The position numbers and the translations under genes are program-made. The notes below the pieces were generated by a model, which worked only from the letters and a program-made list of their open reading frames with translations, did no database searches and was not told where the DNA came from. A DNA stretch of 64,000 bases from an uncultured Tateyamaria sp. (GTDB lineage Bacteria > Pseudomonadota > Alphaproteobacteria > Rhodobacterales > Rhodobacteraceae): NCBI GenBank assembly GCA_905480645.1, contig CAJQRC010000012.1:35515-99514 (forward strand). Direction: 5' to 3'. This document shows positions 1 through 9,340 of the stretch, piece by piece; the stretch's first letter is position 1, and every line of letters begins with the position of its first letter.

Positions 1-27
1 TAACTGTAAAAATCTGGGAGTAGAAAC

Positions 28-1005
28 ATGAAGCACTTTTTGAAAAAAGCATTGGGGACTGTAATTGCTATCCCATTGGCTATCGGACTAACCATTAATG
101 TGGCACAGGCTGATAAAATACATATTGCACTTGCCGAAACACCTTCAGACGAATTGGCGGCATTCTTTGTTGCTCTTGATCGGGCAAAGGCAAATGGACT
201 TGACTACGAATGGACTGCATTCTCAGATGAAGAATTAGCAATTCAAGCGGTACTTAGTGGTCAAATGGATATTGGTTTTGGAACGCCGTATTCTGCTATG
301 CAGCGATCTAAAGCTCCACTTCGGATCATCTTTCAACTATCTAAGTTGAAATTTTTTCCAGTCACAACAACTGCCTACTCCTCATTGGATGATATGAATG
401 GTGAGCCCATCCTTCTGCATTCACGTGGTGGAGGTACAGACTCTATTGCTAATGTAATTGAAGATCGCATGGGTATAAAATTTGGTAAACGATCCTATGT
501 GCCCGGCTCATCTAATCGAGTGGCGGCCCTTTTGGGTGGCCGAGCAGATGCGACAATCATTGATTTGTCAAACAAGAATAAATTGATGCGCAGTGAAGCG
601 GCTGACAACTTTAATGTTTTAGAAATGTTTGATGTTGATGCCAGCGATGAAGCCTTATTCGGGAACCTCGACTGGATTAAAGAAAATGAAGAAGATGTTG
701 CAATTTTTATAAACGCTCTCGTCAGTACTTGGCAGGATATGCATGACGACCCCACGATCATTCGTCGTGAAACCAATCCTGATGGACCGATCGGCCAATT
801 GCCTGCAGAAATTTTGGCTGAACTTGACGGGTTTTATGCTGATGCAGTTGCAGGTGGTTTGTATGACCCTAATGGCGGTGGTCGTACAGCAGCAGAGGCT
901 GATATGGAATGGTATTCTTCAGCTGGTCAGCTTGATGGGACACCAGAAACGCTGAAAATTGAAGATTTCTGGTATTTAGACCCTCTTGATGCTGCGAAAA
1001 AGTGA
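28..1005 (+). CDS. ABC transporter substrate-binding protein, NMT1/SsuA-like
   Basis: Periplasmic solute receptor of an NMT1/THI5-SsuA type importer, 325 residues, a usual length for the family. Residues 1-28 form a signal peptide (basic MKHFLKK, hydrophobic core, AQA before DK). The mature protein has the family layout: a first lobe beginning HIALAETPSDE and a GQMDIGFGTPYSAM segment that would line the ligand cleft. GGGAG lies 8-12 bases before the ATG. It is the first gene of an operon with two permeases, one ATPase and a fumarylacetoacetate-hydrolase-family enzyme. The ligand cannot be read from the sequence; sulfonates, pyrimidine precursors and riboflavin are all possible for this superfamily. 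Confidence 0.88.
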   Translation: MKHFLKKALGTVIAIPLAIGLTINVAQADKIHIALAETPSDELAAFFVALDRAKANGLDYEWTAFSDEELAIQAVLSGQMDIGFGTPYSAMQRSKAPLRIIFQLSKLKFFPVTTTAYSSLDDMNGEPILLHSRGGGTDSIANVIEDRMGIKFGKRSYVPGSSNRVAALLGGRADATIIDLSNKNKLMRSEAADNFNVLEMFDVDASDEALFGNLDWIKENEEDVAIFINALVSTWQDMHDDPTIIRRETNPDGPIGQLPAEILAELDGFYADAVAGGLYDPNGGGRTAAEADMEWYSSAGQLDGTPETLKIEDFWYLDPLDAAKK

Positions 1006-1016
1006 TTTGAGTTTAC

Positions 1017-1046
1017 GATTGCCGCGCCAAATTAGGTGCGGCAATC
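1017..1046 (+). terminator. Intercistronic hairpin after the binding-protein gene
   Basis: A 12-base-pair stem (1017-1028 with 1035-1046, one G-T pair) with a 6-base loop lies between the binding-protein gene and the first permease. No T-run follows it, so it more likely stabilises the upstream transcript or attenuates readthrough than fully terminates. Confidence 0.7.
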
Positions 1047-1073
1047 TCCTCCAAAATCGAAAGCCTTATATAG

Positions 1074-1835
1074 ATGATTAGTCGTGCAAATCTTCTTAAA
1101 GTTCTTTCTGCTTTCTTGTTGTGCGGCGCTTGGGAGATAGCAGGCCGTATCCCGGTCAGTTATGCTTTTCCAACTTTCTTGGACTCCATGCGGGCTTTCT
1201 TTGAAATGATTGGTAACGGGGTAATGCTTGCAGCCTATAAAGAAACACTGCGGCCACTGGTCATTGGGATTGTGATATCGGCGGTTCTTGGCATTGGACT
1301 GGGCCTTTGGGTTGGGTTGAACAATTTTTTTGATTGGCTGTTTTCTCCAATCTTCATAGTTATGCAAGCAGCACCTTTGGCAGCTTTGATTCCGTTATTA
1401 GTGTTGGCCTACGGTATTGGACTGACCTCAAAGGTTTTGGTAGTTTGTATCATGGCGATGCCGGTGATTGTTTTGAATACCAGTGGTGCAGTTCGAAACA
1501 CACCTGAATCGTTTAAAGAAATGGGGAAGTCATTTCTTGCCTCTCGTACTTCGGTACTGTTACGGATTGTAATCCCAGCGGCTTCACCTGTCATATTTGC
1601 AGGTCTTCGACTTGGCGTTTCAGCGGGCTTTATTGGTGCCATCTTGGCGGAGCTTAAGATCACTCCAACTGGAGTTGGTGATATTATTACTTACAGTCGT
1701 TCAATTGCTGATTATCCAAGTATGTATGCTGCAATCTTCTCAATCATCCTTCTTGCAGTGCTTTTTTTAAATTTGTTGGAAAAGATTGAAACTATTCTCT
1801 TTAAAGGAAATCAACGTGGCTATGTCTCAGATTAA
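1074..1835 (+). CDS. ABC transporter permease, SsuC/TauC type (first of two)
   Basis: Inner-membrane permease of 253 residues with about six hydrophobic segments and the BPD_transp_1 fold. The cytoplasmic EAA-like loop is visible as KEMGKSFLASRTSVLLRIVIP around residues 145-165. It follows the binding protein by about 70 bases and overlaps the ATPase gene at its 3' end. A second, non-identical permease lies at 2632-3384, so the transmembrane channel is probably a heterodimer. The family normally forms homodimers for sulfonate-type import, so this subunit arrangement is a point of difference. Confidence 0.88.
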   Translation: MISRANLLKVLSAFLLCGAWEIAGRIPVSYAFPTFLDSMRAFFEMIGNGVMLAAYKETLRPLVIGIVISAVLGIGLGLWVGLNNFFDWLFSPIFIVMQAAPLAALIPLLVLAYGIGLTSKVLVVCIMAMPVIVLNTSGAVRNTPESFKEMGKSFLASRTSVLLRIVIPAASPVIFAGLRLGVSAGFIGAILAELKITPTGVGDIITYSRSIADYPSMYAAIFSIILLAVLFLNLLEKIETILFKGNQRGYVSD

Positions 1836-2622
1836 AGAAGATTCAAATCAGACTGAGGTAGTAAAGTCCGAAAGTGCTGTTTCCGTTAAAAATATCACGA
1901 AAAACTATGGCGATATAGAAGCACTTCGCGATATGTCACTAGAATTTCCCCGTGGCCAATTAACATCACTTTTGGGCCCATCAGGTTGTGGTAAGACAAC
2001 TCTCTTGAAAATCATTGCGGGGCTTCTTGAGCCTTCATCGGGTTATGTCGAGGTCAACGGGAAAAGTGTAACAGGTCCAGGACCGGATAGGGCGTTTGTT
2101 TTTCAGGATTTTGCGCTGCTGCCCTGGGCAACTGTTCTTAATAATGTTGCATTTGGCTTGGAAATGCGTGGTGTTGCGAAATCAGAGAGAGAGTCTATTG
2201 CCGAAAAGTACATTGGCGACGTTGGGCTTGCAGGTTTTGAAAATAGTTACCCACACGAACTTTCTGGCGGCATGCGCCAACGTGTTGGCCTTGCTCGTGC
2301 CTTGTCCGTAGACTCAGACGTGTTGTTAATGGATGAACCATTTTCAGCCGTTGATGAACAAACAAGACGCAAGTTTCAGGAAGACTTGTTAAGCCTTGTT
2401 CAAAACGAAAACAAAACATTTCTTTTCGTTACTCACTCCATAGAAGAGGCAGTCTATGTATCTGACCAGATAGCGATCCTGCTACCGCGTCCAAGCCGCG
2501 TTTCAGAAATCATTCGTCCTTCAAGCTTTCGGGGCAAGGGCGTCGATAACATTCGTAGAGACCCTGAGTATTTAGATATAGTGGATGATATCTGGTCCTC
2601 TTTGCGTACTTATGTCGAATAG
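1822..2622 (+). CDS. ABC transporter ATP-binding protein, SsuB/TauB type
   Basis: Cytoplasmic ATPase that energises the importer. With the start at 1822 it has 266 residues: Walker A GPSGCGKTT near residue 53, Q-loop FQDFALLPW, signature LSGGMRQR, Walker B LLMDEPF and H-loop THS, all intact. The start is ambiguous: an in-frame GTG at 1816 and ATG at 1822 both sit behind AAAGGAAA (1803-1810), and an upstream ATG at 1786 lies deep inside the permease gene. The chosen start overlaps the permease stop by 14 bases, consistent with coupled translation. Confidence 0.88.
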   Translation: MSQIKEDSNQTEVVKSESAVSVKNITKNYGDIEALRDMSLEFPRGQLTSLLGPSGCGKTTLLKIIAGLLEPSSGYVEVNGKSVTGPGPDRAFVFQDFALLPWATVLNNVAFGLEMRGVAKSERESIAEKYIGDVGLAGFENSYPHELSGGMRQRVGLARALSVDSDVLLMDEPFSAVDEQTRRKFQEDLLSLVQNENKTFLFVTHSIEEAVYVSDQIAILLPRPSRVSEIIRPSSFRGKGVDNIRRDPEYLDIVDDIWSSLRTYVE

Positions 2623-2631
2623 GGGATAAAT

Positions 2632-3384
2632 ATGTATTTATTTGGGTATAGGCTCCCGGGCATGTCGTCATTAATCCTCTGGGGACTGCTATGGGAGATT
2701 GTCGGGCGCGCAAAACTCACTTTTTTTGTACCACCTCTAAGTGAGGTAATAGAAACTTTGTTTTCAATTATAGGAACGCCCGCCTTTCAAAAAGCATTAC
2801 TGGAGACAGCCTATGCTTTTTCTTTTGGTGTATTCTTTGCTGTTGTTATTGGGATTGTTGTAGGTATCTTAATGGGCAAAAACAGGCTGTTAGATGAGCT
2901 GCTATTGCCTTGGGTTAACGTCTTTCTTAGTGCGCCACTTACAGCATTAGTGCCTGTACTAATGGTATTATTCGGTTTTGGAATGCAGTCGATTATCATA
3001 ACCACTGCGCTGTTTGCGGTTTGGATAATTATTTTAAATTCTAGAGCGGGTGTAAAACAGATCAACCGATCTTTAGTTGATATGGCTAATAGTTTTGGGG
3101 CGTCTCCCATGGATGCCTTCTTCAAAATCTACTTTTGGGCTGCGTTACCTGAGATCTTAGGCGGTGTTCGGATTGGTATAATCCGAGCTGTAAAAGGCGT
3201 CATTATTGGTCAGCTTCTTATTTCAATTGTAGGCTTTGGGGCTTTGTTCGAACTATACTCAGCCAACTTTTTAATGGCGCATTTCTGGGCAGTTTTGATA
3301 GTATTATTTGCTCTTGCATTCACAATTTCTGAATTTTTGGCCTATTTGGAAAGACGAGTATCTTATTATGCCGCTAAAAGATAA
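2632..3384 (+). CDS. ABC transporter permease, SsuC/TauC type (second of two)
   Basis: Second inner-membrane permease of the same importer, 250 residues, with the BPD_transp_1 layout and an EAA-like loop (VDMANSFGASPMDAFFKIYFW) near residues 145-165. Its ribosome binding site AGGGG overlaps the ATPase stop codon, so the genes are tightly coupled. It is clearly diverged from the permease at 1074-1835 although both have the same topology. Together they suggest a heterodimeric translocation pore. Confidence 0.88.
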   Translation: MYLFGYRLPGMSSLILWGLLWEIVGRAKLTFFVPPLSEVIETLFSIIGTPAFQKALLETAYAFSFGVFFAVVIGIVVGILMGKNRLLDELLLPWVNVFLSAPLTALVPVLMVLFGFGMQSIIITTALFAVWIIILNSRAGVKQINRSLVDMANSFGASPMDAFFKIYFWAALPEILGGVRIGIIRAVKGVIIGQLLISIVGFGALFELYSANFLMAHFWAVLIVLFALAFTISEFLAYLERRVSYYAAKR

Positions 3385-3504
3385 CGAGATCTTCTGGTAT
3401 TGGCGAAGTTAAATTATCAGGTTTTAATGTCACGATTTAAGTGGCAATCCCAATCACAAAACCTTTGAATTTATAATCTGCAATATAAAAAATAGGAAGA
3501 CGAG

Positions 3505-4377
3505 ATGAGATTTTTAGTTGGTCAAGTCAATGAAGGCACTGCAGTTTTTTTATTGTCTGGGAATAGCGCTATAAACCTAACGGAACAGGACCCGTCCATC
3601 GGTTCGGATTTAATGGGTATTATTAAGGCTGGGATGACACTGTCCGATCTGGAAAGTCGAGTGGTTGGAGCAAAAAGTGTGCCTCTAGACACAATTAAGC
3701 CGGCATTGCCCGTTGTTTCACCAGGGATGATCATGTGTCTTGGTTTGAACTATGTTGATCATATCAAAGAGGGTGGATATGACATTCCAGAATATCCTGT
3801 ATTTTTTATGCGGGGCCCTAAATCGTTAATGCCAGCCGGTGCGCCCATGATCCGTCCTGTGTGTTCTGAACAATTGGATTATGAAGCGGAGTTAATGGTA
3901 ATTATTGGTAAAGGTGGAAAACATATTTCTGAATCTGACGCTTTGAACCATGTTTTTGGTTACACTATATTCAACGATGGATCTGTACGTGAATACCAAC
4001 GTAAGACTCCTCAATGGACCGCTGGTAAAAACTTTGACTCAACCGGCGCTGTTGGCCCCATCGTTGTAACTCCTGACGAGCTGCCTGTAGGTGGCGAAGG
4101 GTTGAAAATTGAGGCCCGTGTTGGTGATGAAATTCTGCAAAGTGCATCGACATCAGATATGATGTGGTCGGTCGCACGAACAATTGTAGCAATATCAGAG
4201 TTTGCTACGCTCTCTGAGGGTGACTTGATCGCCATGGGCACGCCTCCTGGCGTTGGTCACGCTAAAAATCCACCACGTTGGTTGACCAATGGCGAAACTG
4301 TAGAAGTAGAAATTGAAGGAATTGGCATATGTTCAAATCCTATTGTGGATGAAGTTACATTCAACAAGTCAGGTTGA
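3505..4377 (+). CDS. Fumarylacetoacetate hydrolase (FAH) family protein
   Basis: Probable metal-dependent hydrolase, hydratase or decarboxylase acting on a 2-oxo acid; 290 residues with a complete C-terminal FAH domain. Visible signatures are CLGLNYVDHIKE, the acidic metal-binding stretch LDYEAEL, GYTIFNDGSVREYQ, and GTPPGVGHAKNPPRWL. AGGAAG precedes the ATG. The gene lies 120 bases after the importer operon in the same direction and may be cotranscribed, so it may process the imported compound. FAH proteins catalyse many reactions (ureidoglycolate lyase, oxaloacetate decarboxylase, 2-hydroxypentadienoate hydratase), so the substrate is open. Confidence 0.85.
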   Translation: MRFLVGQVNEGTAVFLLSGNSAINLTEQDPSIGSDLMGIIKAGMTLSDLESRVVGAKSVPLDTIKPALPVVSPGMIMCLGLNYVDHIKEGGYDIPEYPVFFMRGPKSLMPAGAPMIRPVCSEQLDYEAELMVIIGKGGKHISESDALNHVFGYTIFNDGSVREYQRKTPQWTAGKNFDSTGAVGPIVVTPDELPVGGEGLKIEARVGDEILQSASTSDMMWSVARTIVAISEFATLSEGDLIAMGTPPGVGHAKNPPRWLTNGETVEVEIEGIGICSNPIVDEVTFNKSG

Positions 4378-4729
4378 TTTGATCTGATCTGGTTTCGCTA
4401 GCAGCACGTGAGCTAATTATAAAAAAATCAACTCTGGCATATCAAGTGCCTTAAATTAATTTCAGTAAAATTCATCATTTATACCCATTTTGGAATGCTG
4501 TTATGGAAAATTTTTTATAGGACTCTATTATTAGGCAACCATGCTCTTATTTTTTTCATATCAATATTGGATATAAGAAATTTAATAGATATGACCATAA
4601 TTTGGGTGATTAATACCGTGAGCTTGTAATAATTTAACAATGGTTTGATTCTATTTGTAAAACTGCTCTTGGTGAACTATTATTAATATTCACTTTGTCA
4701 TTGTCTAGTCGTAGGGGCTTGTGACTGTT
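4378..4729. other. AT-rich intergenic region without a gene
   Basis: About 350 bases, very AT-rich, no credible reading frame or strong hairpin seen on either strand. It should hold the promoter of the following lipoprotein gene, but no clear -35/-10 pair stands out. Confidence 0.6.
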
Positions 4730-5119
4730 ATGAAATTTTTTGTTAAACTGTCAGGTGTTTTAGCTAGTGTTGCAATGCTTTCAGGGTGTAGTACGCCTCA
4801 AGAAGATTGTATCTCTGGGGCCACTAAGGATTACAGAAGTCTTCAAGCATCTATCGCTGAGACCAGTGATAATGTTTCAAGAGGATATGCTGTGCATAGC
4901 CAAAGCGTGCCATATACTTACGCAGGTAGCTGCTACGATTATAATACCCAGTTATATTACACTTGCCCTCAGACCGGTTATCGCACCCAAGAATCTCCAG
5001 TGGCAATTGATGTAAATCAAGAACGAAAAAAGCTTGCAGAATTTAATAAGCTTTTACCTAAATATAAAGATCGGGCTGATCGAGCTGTAGCTCAATGTAA
5101 AGTTCAATATCCAGAATAA
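4730..5119 (+). CDS. Small lipoprotein of unknown function
   Basis: A 129-residue lipoprotein: MKFFVKLSGVLASVAMLSGC is a signal peptide ending in a lipobox with Cys20, so the protein is expected to be lipid-anchored. The mature part has further Cys residues (AGSCYDYN, YTCPQTGY, AQCKVQYPE) and no domain I recognise. An alternative GTG start at 4721 has AGGGG only 3 bases upstream; the ATG at 4730 has a more normal though long spacing of 12 and gives a cleaner signal peptide. It stands alone between AT-rich gaps. Confidence 0.7.
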   Translation: MKFFVKLSGVLASVAMLSGCSTPQEDCISGATKDYRSLQASIAETSDNVSRGYAVHSQSVPYTYAGSCYDYNTQLYYTCPQTGYRTQESPVAIDVNQERKKLAEFNKLLPKYKDRADRAVAQCKVQYPE

Positions 5120-5462
5120 TGACATTGAATTTTAAAGGCGGTGGTAGAGGCTCTCTGCTTAAGCCCTACAAAATTAACTAACCTGCTGCAGTTTTAGCTG
5201 GCTAACGTTTTAGTTCAGATACGCCTCATTTTCTGTTTAAAAGTAAAAGTAAAAGTATTTTCAGGATGATATCCGTAATGAACTATCAGGCTCTAATTAC
5301 TTTTGCGTTATAATTTTCATTTTTCCACTTAGTTACGGCGGTGGGGTAAGGTGGACTGGTTAATGGTTTTACATAGTTGATTAAAATATAAGGTTAGAAA
5401 GACTAGCACTTAAAAATTGAATATAAGATAACCGTACATCCAAGCTTGATGGGAGATTATTC
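5120..5462. other. AT-rich intergenic region with a short AAAAGT repeat
   Basis: About 340 bases without a credible gene. Around 5239-5257 the hexamer AAAAGT occurs three times in tandem. No terminator or promoter could be assigned with confidence. Confidence 0.5.
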
Positions 5463-6593
5463 ATGACGATTGATAGAAGAATATTTAGCTTAGGGCTTGT
5501 GGGTCTGACGCTGGCTGGATGTTCTGGAGAAGGGGAAGGAGCAGCTGTTTCGTCTGGGTTACCGAATGATTTAAGACCAGCTCGAAATTCAGGTTATGAT
5601 AATTGGGTTGCAACCTTTAGAGAAAGAGCTGCCCGACAGGGTTTTTCTCAAGAACTTCTTTCAAATTCTTTTAGAGGTACAGGGTACCTGCCTGGTGTAA
5701 TTAAAAGAGATCGTAATCAGGTAGAATTTAAAAAATCTCTTGAAGATTATTTGTCAATAGCCGTCTCTGATGAACGCGTTTTAAAGGGACGTGCCGCCTT
5801 CTCAAGACACCAATCAAGTCTCAAAGCTATCGAGGACGCCTATGGGGTAAGCGCCTACATTGTAACTGCAATTTGGGGTCTGGAGAGTTTCTATGGAGAA
5901 AGACGTGGGGATGTTCCAGTGATATCTGCCACCTCAACACTGGCTTATGATGGCCGCCGTGGCGATTTTTTTGAAAAACAATTAATTGCAGCGTTAAAAA
6001 TCTTAAAATATGGAGATACAACATCTGCAAATTTAAAGGGCAGCTGGGCAGGAGCTATGGGACATACGCAGTTTATCCCAACTTCCTATCTTTCCTTTGC
6101 AGTCGATTTCACCGGTGATGGCCGACGTGATATCTGGTCCTCAGACCCGAGTGATGCTCTTGCATCCACCGCTGCATATCTATCTAAAAATGGATGGAAA
6201 AAAGGTCTTCGATGGGGTGATGAAGTTGTAAATGGCTCCCCGTCTGGGACAATTATTCAACCCCAAGCAGATGGCCCACGCTTTTCAACTACAGCTAACT
6301 TTCGGGTCATTAAAAGTTACAATAACTCAGATGCTTACGCTATTGGTGTTGGTCATCTTGCAGATCGTATTGCAGGAGCTGCTGGTTTGCGTACAAGCTT
6401 TCCACCTGACGAATATGGTATGACAAAGAATGATAGAATTGCACTGCAAAAAAGCCTTACAAAAAGTGGCTTTGATACTGGTGGATCCGACGGAGTTATA
6501 GGGCCTAAAACAATACAAGCTATAAGTGATTATCAGAGAAGTAGAGGGCTGGCAGTTACAGGAAAGCCTACACTTTCTATGATAGATACATAG
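5463..6593 (+). CDS. Lytic murein transglycosylase, MltB family, with peptidoglycan-binding domain
   Basis: Cleaves the glycan strand of peptidoglycan to 1,6-anhydro ends. The 376 residues begin with a lipoprotein signal (MTIDRRIFSLGLVGLTLAGC, Cys20), so it is probably anchored to the outer membrane. The SLT_2/MltB catalytic domain covers about 40-300 and holds the expected glutamate in AIWGLESFYGERRG (Glu141) and the GAMGHTQFIPTSYL segment. Residues about 310-376 form a PG_binding_1 domain (GSDGVIGPKTIQAISDYQ). It lies near other peptidoglycan genes but appears monocistronic. Confidence 0.9.
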   Translation: MTIDRRIFSLGLVGLTLAGCSGEGEGAAVSSGLPNDLRPARNSGYDNWVATFRERAARQGFSQELLSNSFRGTGYLPGVIKRDRNQVEFKKSLEDYLSIAVSDERVLKGRAAFSRHQSSLKAIEDAYGVSAYIVTAIWGLESFYGERRGDVPVISATSTLAYDGRRGDFFEKQLIAALKILKYGDTTSANLKGSWAGAMGHTQFIPTSYLSFAVDFTGDGRRDIWSSDPSDALASTAAYLSKNGWKKGLRWGDEVVNGSPSGTIIQPQADGPRFSTTANFRVIKSYNNSDAYAIGVGHLADRIAGAAGLRTSFPPDEYGMTKNDRIALQKSLTKSGFDTGGSDGVIGPKTIQAISDYQRSRGLAVTGKPTLSMIDT

Positions 6594-6819
6594 CAGAAGT
6601 ATTTTTATTGTAAGTGGTTCATTAAAACTCTGAAGTTAATGCCTTCAGTTTAAAGATTTTTATAATTAAGAAATTATTATCACATGTATGAATTATTTCA
6701 ACAATTCCAAACCCTGATAGGGTTGAGAGTTTCATATGCAGTCGGTACGGGACATCTAGAAATACCGCTTAAAATATAACTCTGATTTCACGATATATAA
6801 ATTAAGTCGACTTTGTTGG

Positions 6820-7389
6820 TTAACCGCCCCAAGTGCGGACAACGCCACAATCCATATGAACAAAGTTGGAGCGTGAGTATTTACCAACTCCTCCGCCTTG
6901 GCATGCTTTAGCAGCACGAGCAATTTGTGAAACTGAACGTGAGGACATTCTAAGATCAGCTGCCTGGCCTTTGATATGTAATGAGTTCTTCGCAACTCTG
7001 CGGGAGCGCCTACGCAGTAATGCATTGGTTTTCGCGCTACGGTAACCCGAGAGCAGCATGTAGGGTTCTCTGACTTCCATAAGATTATGCGCTGCTGACA
7101 TAATATCGATAGTGCGCAGATCAATTTTTTTTACGCTATCTGTACGCCAATCTCGCATAAAATAATTAACTTCTTTTATGGCATCTTTGATATACTTGCC
7201 TTCAATCCAGTATATCATATCTATTCTCTCGCCTGTTCTGCCCGAGTACATCCGTATCCGGCGAATGTCGCCAGACCCCCGTAAGAACCCAGCTGCGTTG
7301 GAGAAAGTTGGCGCTGCTACAATTGCTGTTGCTGCAAAAGCACCAAGCAAAGCTCGGCGATTTATGCCCGTAGAGAGTTCTTGCGTCAT
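6820..7389 (-). CDS. DUF882/YcbK-type zinc murein peptidase (MepK-like)
   Basis: Exported peptidase of the DUF882 (M15-like) family, probably cutting peptide cross-links. With the ATG at 7389 it has 189 residues. The leader has a twin-arginine-like INRRALLGAF followed by a hydrophobic stretch and SNA. The metal-site pattern is complete: SGYRS, then His138 and Asp145 in SLHIKGQAADLR, and His178 in FVHMDCG. A GTG 45 bases upstream (7434) would extend it but adds no recognisable sequence. It is divergent from a YcbB-type L,D-transpeptidase; in Escherichia coli ycbK (mepK) is also beside ycbB (ldtD), where one makes 3-3 cross-links and the other cleaves them. Confidence 0.85.
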   Translation of the reverse strand: MTQELSTGINRRALLGAFAATAIVAAPTFSNAAGFLRGSGDIRRIRMYSGRTGERIDMIYWIEGKYIKDAIKEVNYFMRDWRTDSVKKIDLRTIDIMSAAHNLMEVREPYMLLSGYRSAKTNALLRRRSRRVAKNSLHIKGQAADLRMSSRSVSQIARAAKACQGGGVGKYSRSNFVHMDCGVVRTWGG

Positions 7390-7702
7390 AATATTACTTC
7401 GTCCTGTAACCCTAAAGCGCCTGTGATGTTCCACTGGCTTTCAACAATCATCCCCAGATTGGTTATTTATGGCATAAAGTGATTCGTTATCCAAGTGATG
7501 GATAAGGAAACTCTGAGAATACAAGAATTTTAGGCAAAATTTTGCGCATATAAAAATATTAAGCGCCACTCTCGCGGGAAGCGATGCAGCAGTGCATCAT
7601 AGCGAGGAAGGCTTTGCTGGTGATGTCAAAATGCATGGACAAGTTGTGTTATACATTAGATTAAATAATTACACTGAACGCAATATTTCAAGAGGTTAGG
7701 TG
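7390..7702. promoter_or_regulatory. Divergent promoter region with a short hairpin
   Basis: About 310 bases between the divergent peptidase and L,D-transpeptidase genes, expected to hold both promoters. A perfect 6-base-pair inverted repeat with a 4-base loop lies at 7583-7598 (GATGCA and TGCATC), in a patch richer in G+C than its flanks. No promoter hexamers could be assigned. Confidence 0.4.
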
Positions 7703-9310
7703 ATGGATTCTGCTATTACGCAGCTTAGGGTCTTTGTTTTTGGGGCAATAGCGGCCTTTATTCTGGTAGGGTTGCCGAATAACGCATCTTCTCAGGTAAC
7801 TGCTTTTAAACAAGCTATTGCAGAGGCAGCGTCTACAGATGCAGACATTGCCTCATTTTATAAAGGGGTTGCTTATCAAAGCCTTTGGACTGGTGCTTCT
7901 GATTTAGAACAACAGCGTCGCATAGAGCTTTTTAAAGCTCTATCACGCGCAGTAAATCATGGTTTGCCGATTGCGCAATACGATATTGCTGGTCTGCGAG
8001 CTCAAATGAAAGCTGCAAATAGCCCACGCGAACGCGGCTTGGTGGAAGTTGAAATTAGCCGTACTTTTCTGCAGTATGTTCGTGACATACAAACTGGTGT
8101 TTTGGTGCCAGGCCGGGTCGACAAGGCCATCGCACGTCAAGTCGATTACAAAGATCGCACGTCTTCTTTAGTCAATTTCTCCGTTTCTTCTCCATCCGAC
8201 TTTTTTAAAGCTTTGGCACCCAAGACATTTGAATACACTTCTTTAATGAGCGAAAAGTTGCGATTAGAGCGAGTGTTAGCTGATGGTGGTTGGGGGCCTA
8301 AAGTTTCAGCAGAAGTTTTAAAGCCTGGCCAAGCGGGTCCTCAAGTGGCTGCCATGCGTGATCGATTAGTTGCAATGGGATTTCTAATGCGGACAAACGG
8401 TCAACATTACGATGCTAAAATGCAGTCCGCGGTGCAAAAATTTCAAACAGCACATGGTTTGGCTGCTGACGGCGTTGCTGGGGCTAGTACTATTGGCGAA
8501 ATTAACAAAGGTGTTGAAACGCGTCTTAAATCCATCATAGTTTCAATGGAACGAGAGCGCTGGATGGAAAAAACACGAGGTAATCGCCACGTTTTAGTTA
8601 ATATTCCAGATTTCACCGCCAAAATTATAGACAGTGGAAAAGTTACATTTTCAACCCGCTCGGTAGTGGGTGCATTCCGCACGGGCCGATTAACTCCAGA
8701 ATTCTCCGATGTTATGGAGTTTCTAATTATTAATCCGAGCTGGCACGTACCTCGATCTATTATCACAAAAGAATATCTGCCTCAGCTTCAAGATGATCCA
8801 AACGCAGTAAGCCACATAGAAATAACAGATAGAAGGGGCCAGCGGGTTGATAGAAGCGTGGTGGATTTCACGCAGTTTACGTCCAAGGATTTCCCTTTTG
8901 CAATGCGGCAGCCTCCCAGTAAAGGTAATGCTTTGGGTCTTGTCAAATTTATGTTTCCTAATCGTCATAATATTTATTTACATGATACACCGCAAAAGAG
9001 TCTTTTTGCTCGAGAAGTGCGTGCTTTCAGCCATGGATGTGTTCGCCTTGGCGATCCATTTGATTTTGCTTATGCTATTTTGGCCAAACAAGAAGGTAAT
9101 CCCAAAGATTTTTTTCAGAAAGTATTATCGACACGTAAAGAGACAAGAGTGGATTTAATAAGCCCTGTGCCAGTCCATATAGTATACAGAACTGCTTTTA
9201 TTAATGATAAAGGCCAAGCGCAGTATCGCCGTGATATTTATGGGCGGAATGATCGTATTTGGAAAGCTCTTGTTGACGAAGGAGTGGTATTAAGCTCTCT
9301 TCAGGGCTAG
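7703..9310 (+). CDS. L,D-transpeptidase, YcbB/LdtD type
   Basis: Periplasmic enzyme forming 3-3 peptidoglycan cross-links. 535 residues, the long YcbB form: signal peptide to about residue 31 (GLPNNASSQ), an alpha-helical scaffold region, a PG_binding_1 domain near 210-270 (MQSAVQKFQTAHGLAADGVAG), and a YkuD catalytic domain near 295-480 with the signature SHGCVRLGDP (catalytic Cys about 446, His about 444). AGAGG lies 7 bases before ATG 7703; the GTG at 7700 is a less likely start. It is followed at short distance by the LpxD-like gene. Confidence 0.92.
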   Translation: MDSAITQLRVFVFGAIAAFILVGLPNNASSQVTAFKQAIAEAASTDADIASFYKGVAYQSLWTGASDLEQQRRIELFKALSRAVNHGLPIAQYDIAGLRAQMKAANSPRERGLVEVEISRTFLQYVRDIQTGVLVPGRVDKAIARQVDYKDRTSSLVNFSVSSPSDFFKALAPKTFEYTSLMSEKLRLERVLADGGWGPKVSAEVLKPGQAGPQVAAMRDRLVAMGFLMRTNGQHYDAKMQSAVQKFQTAHGLAADGVAGASTIGEINKGVETRLKSIIVSMERERWMEKTRGNRHVLVNIPDFTAKIIDSGKVTFSTRSVVGAFRTGRLTPEFSDVMEFLIINPSWHVPRSIITKEYLPQLQDDPNAVSHIEITDRRGQRVDRSVVDFTQFTSKDFPFAMRQPPSKGNALGLVKFMFPNRHNIYLHDTPQKSLFAREVRAFSHGCVRLGDPFDFAYAILAKQEGNPKDFFQKVLSTRKETRVDLISPVPVHIVYRTAFINDKGQAQYRRDIYGRNDRIWKALVDEGVVLSSLQG

Positions 9311-9340
9311 GCTGATTTGTCTTGCTTGGTCAGGAGTTGA

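Noticed and set aside
28..3384. Naming the first importer as taurine, sulfonate or riboflavin specific
   Set aside because: No linked catabolic gene for any of these; the FAH enzyme does not decide between them.
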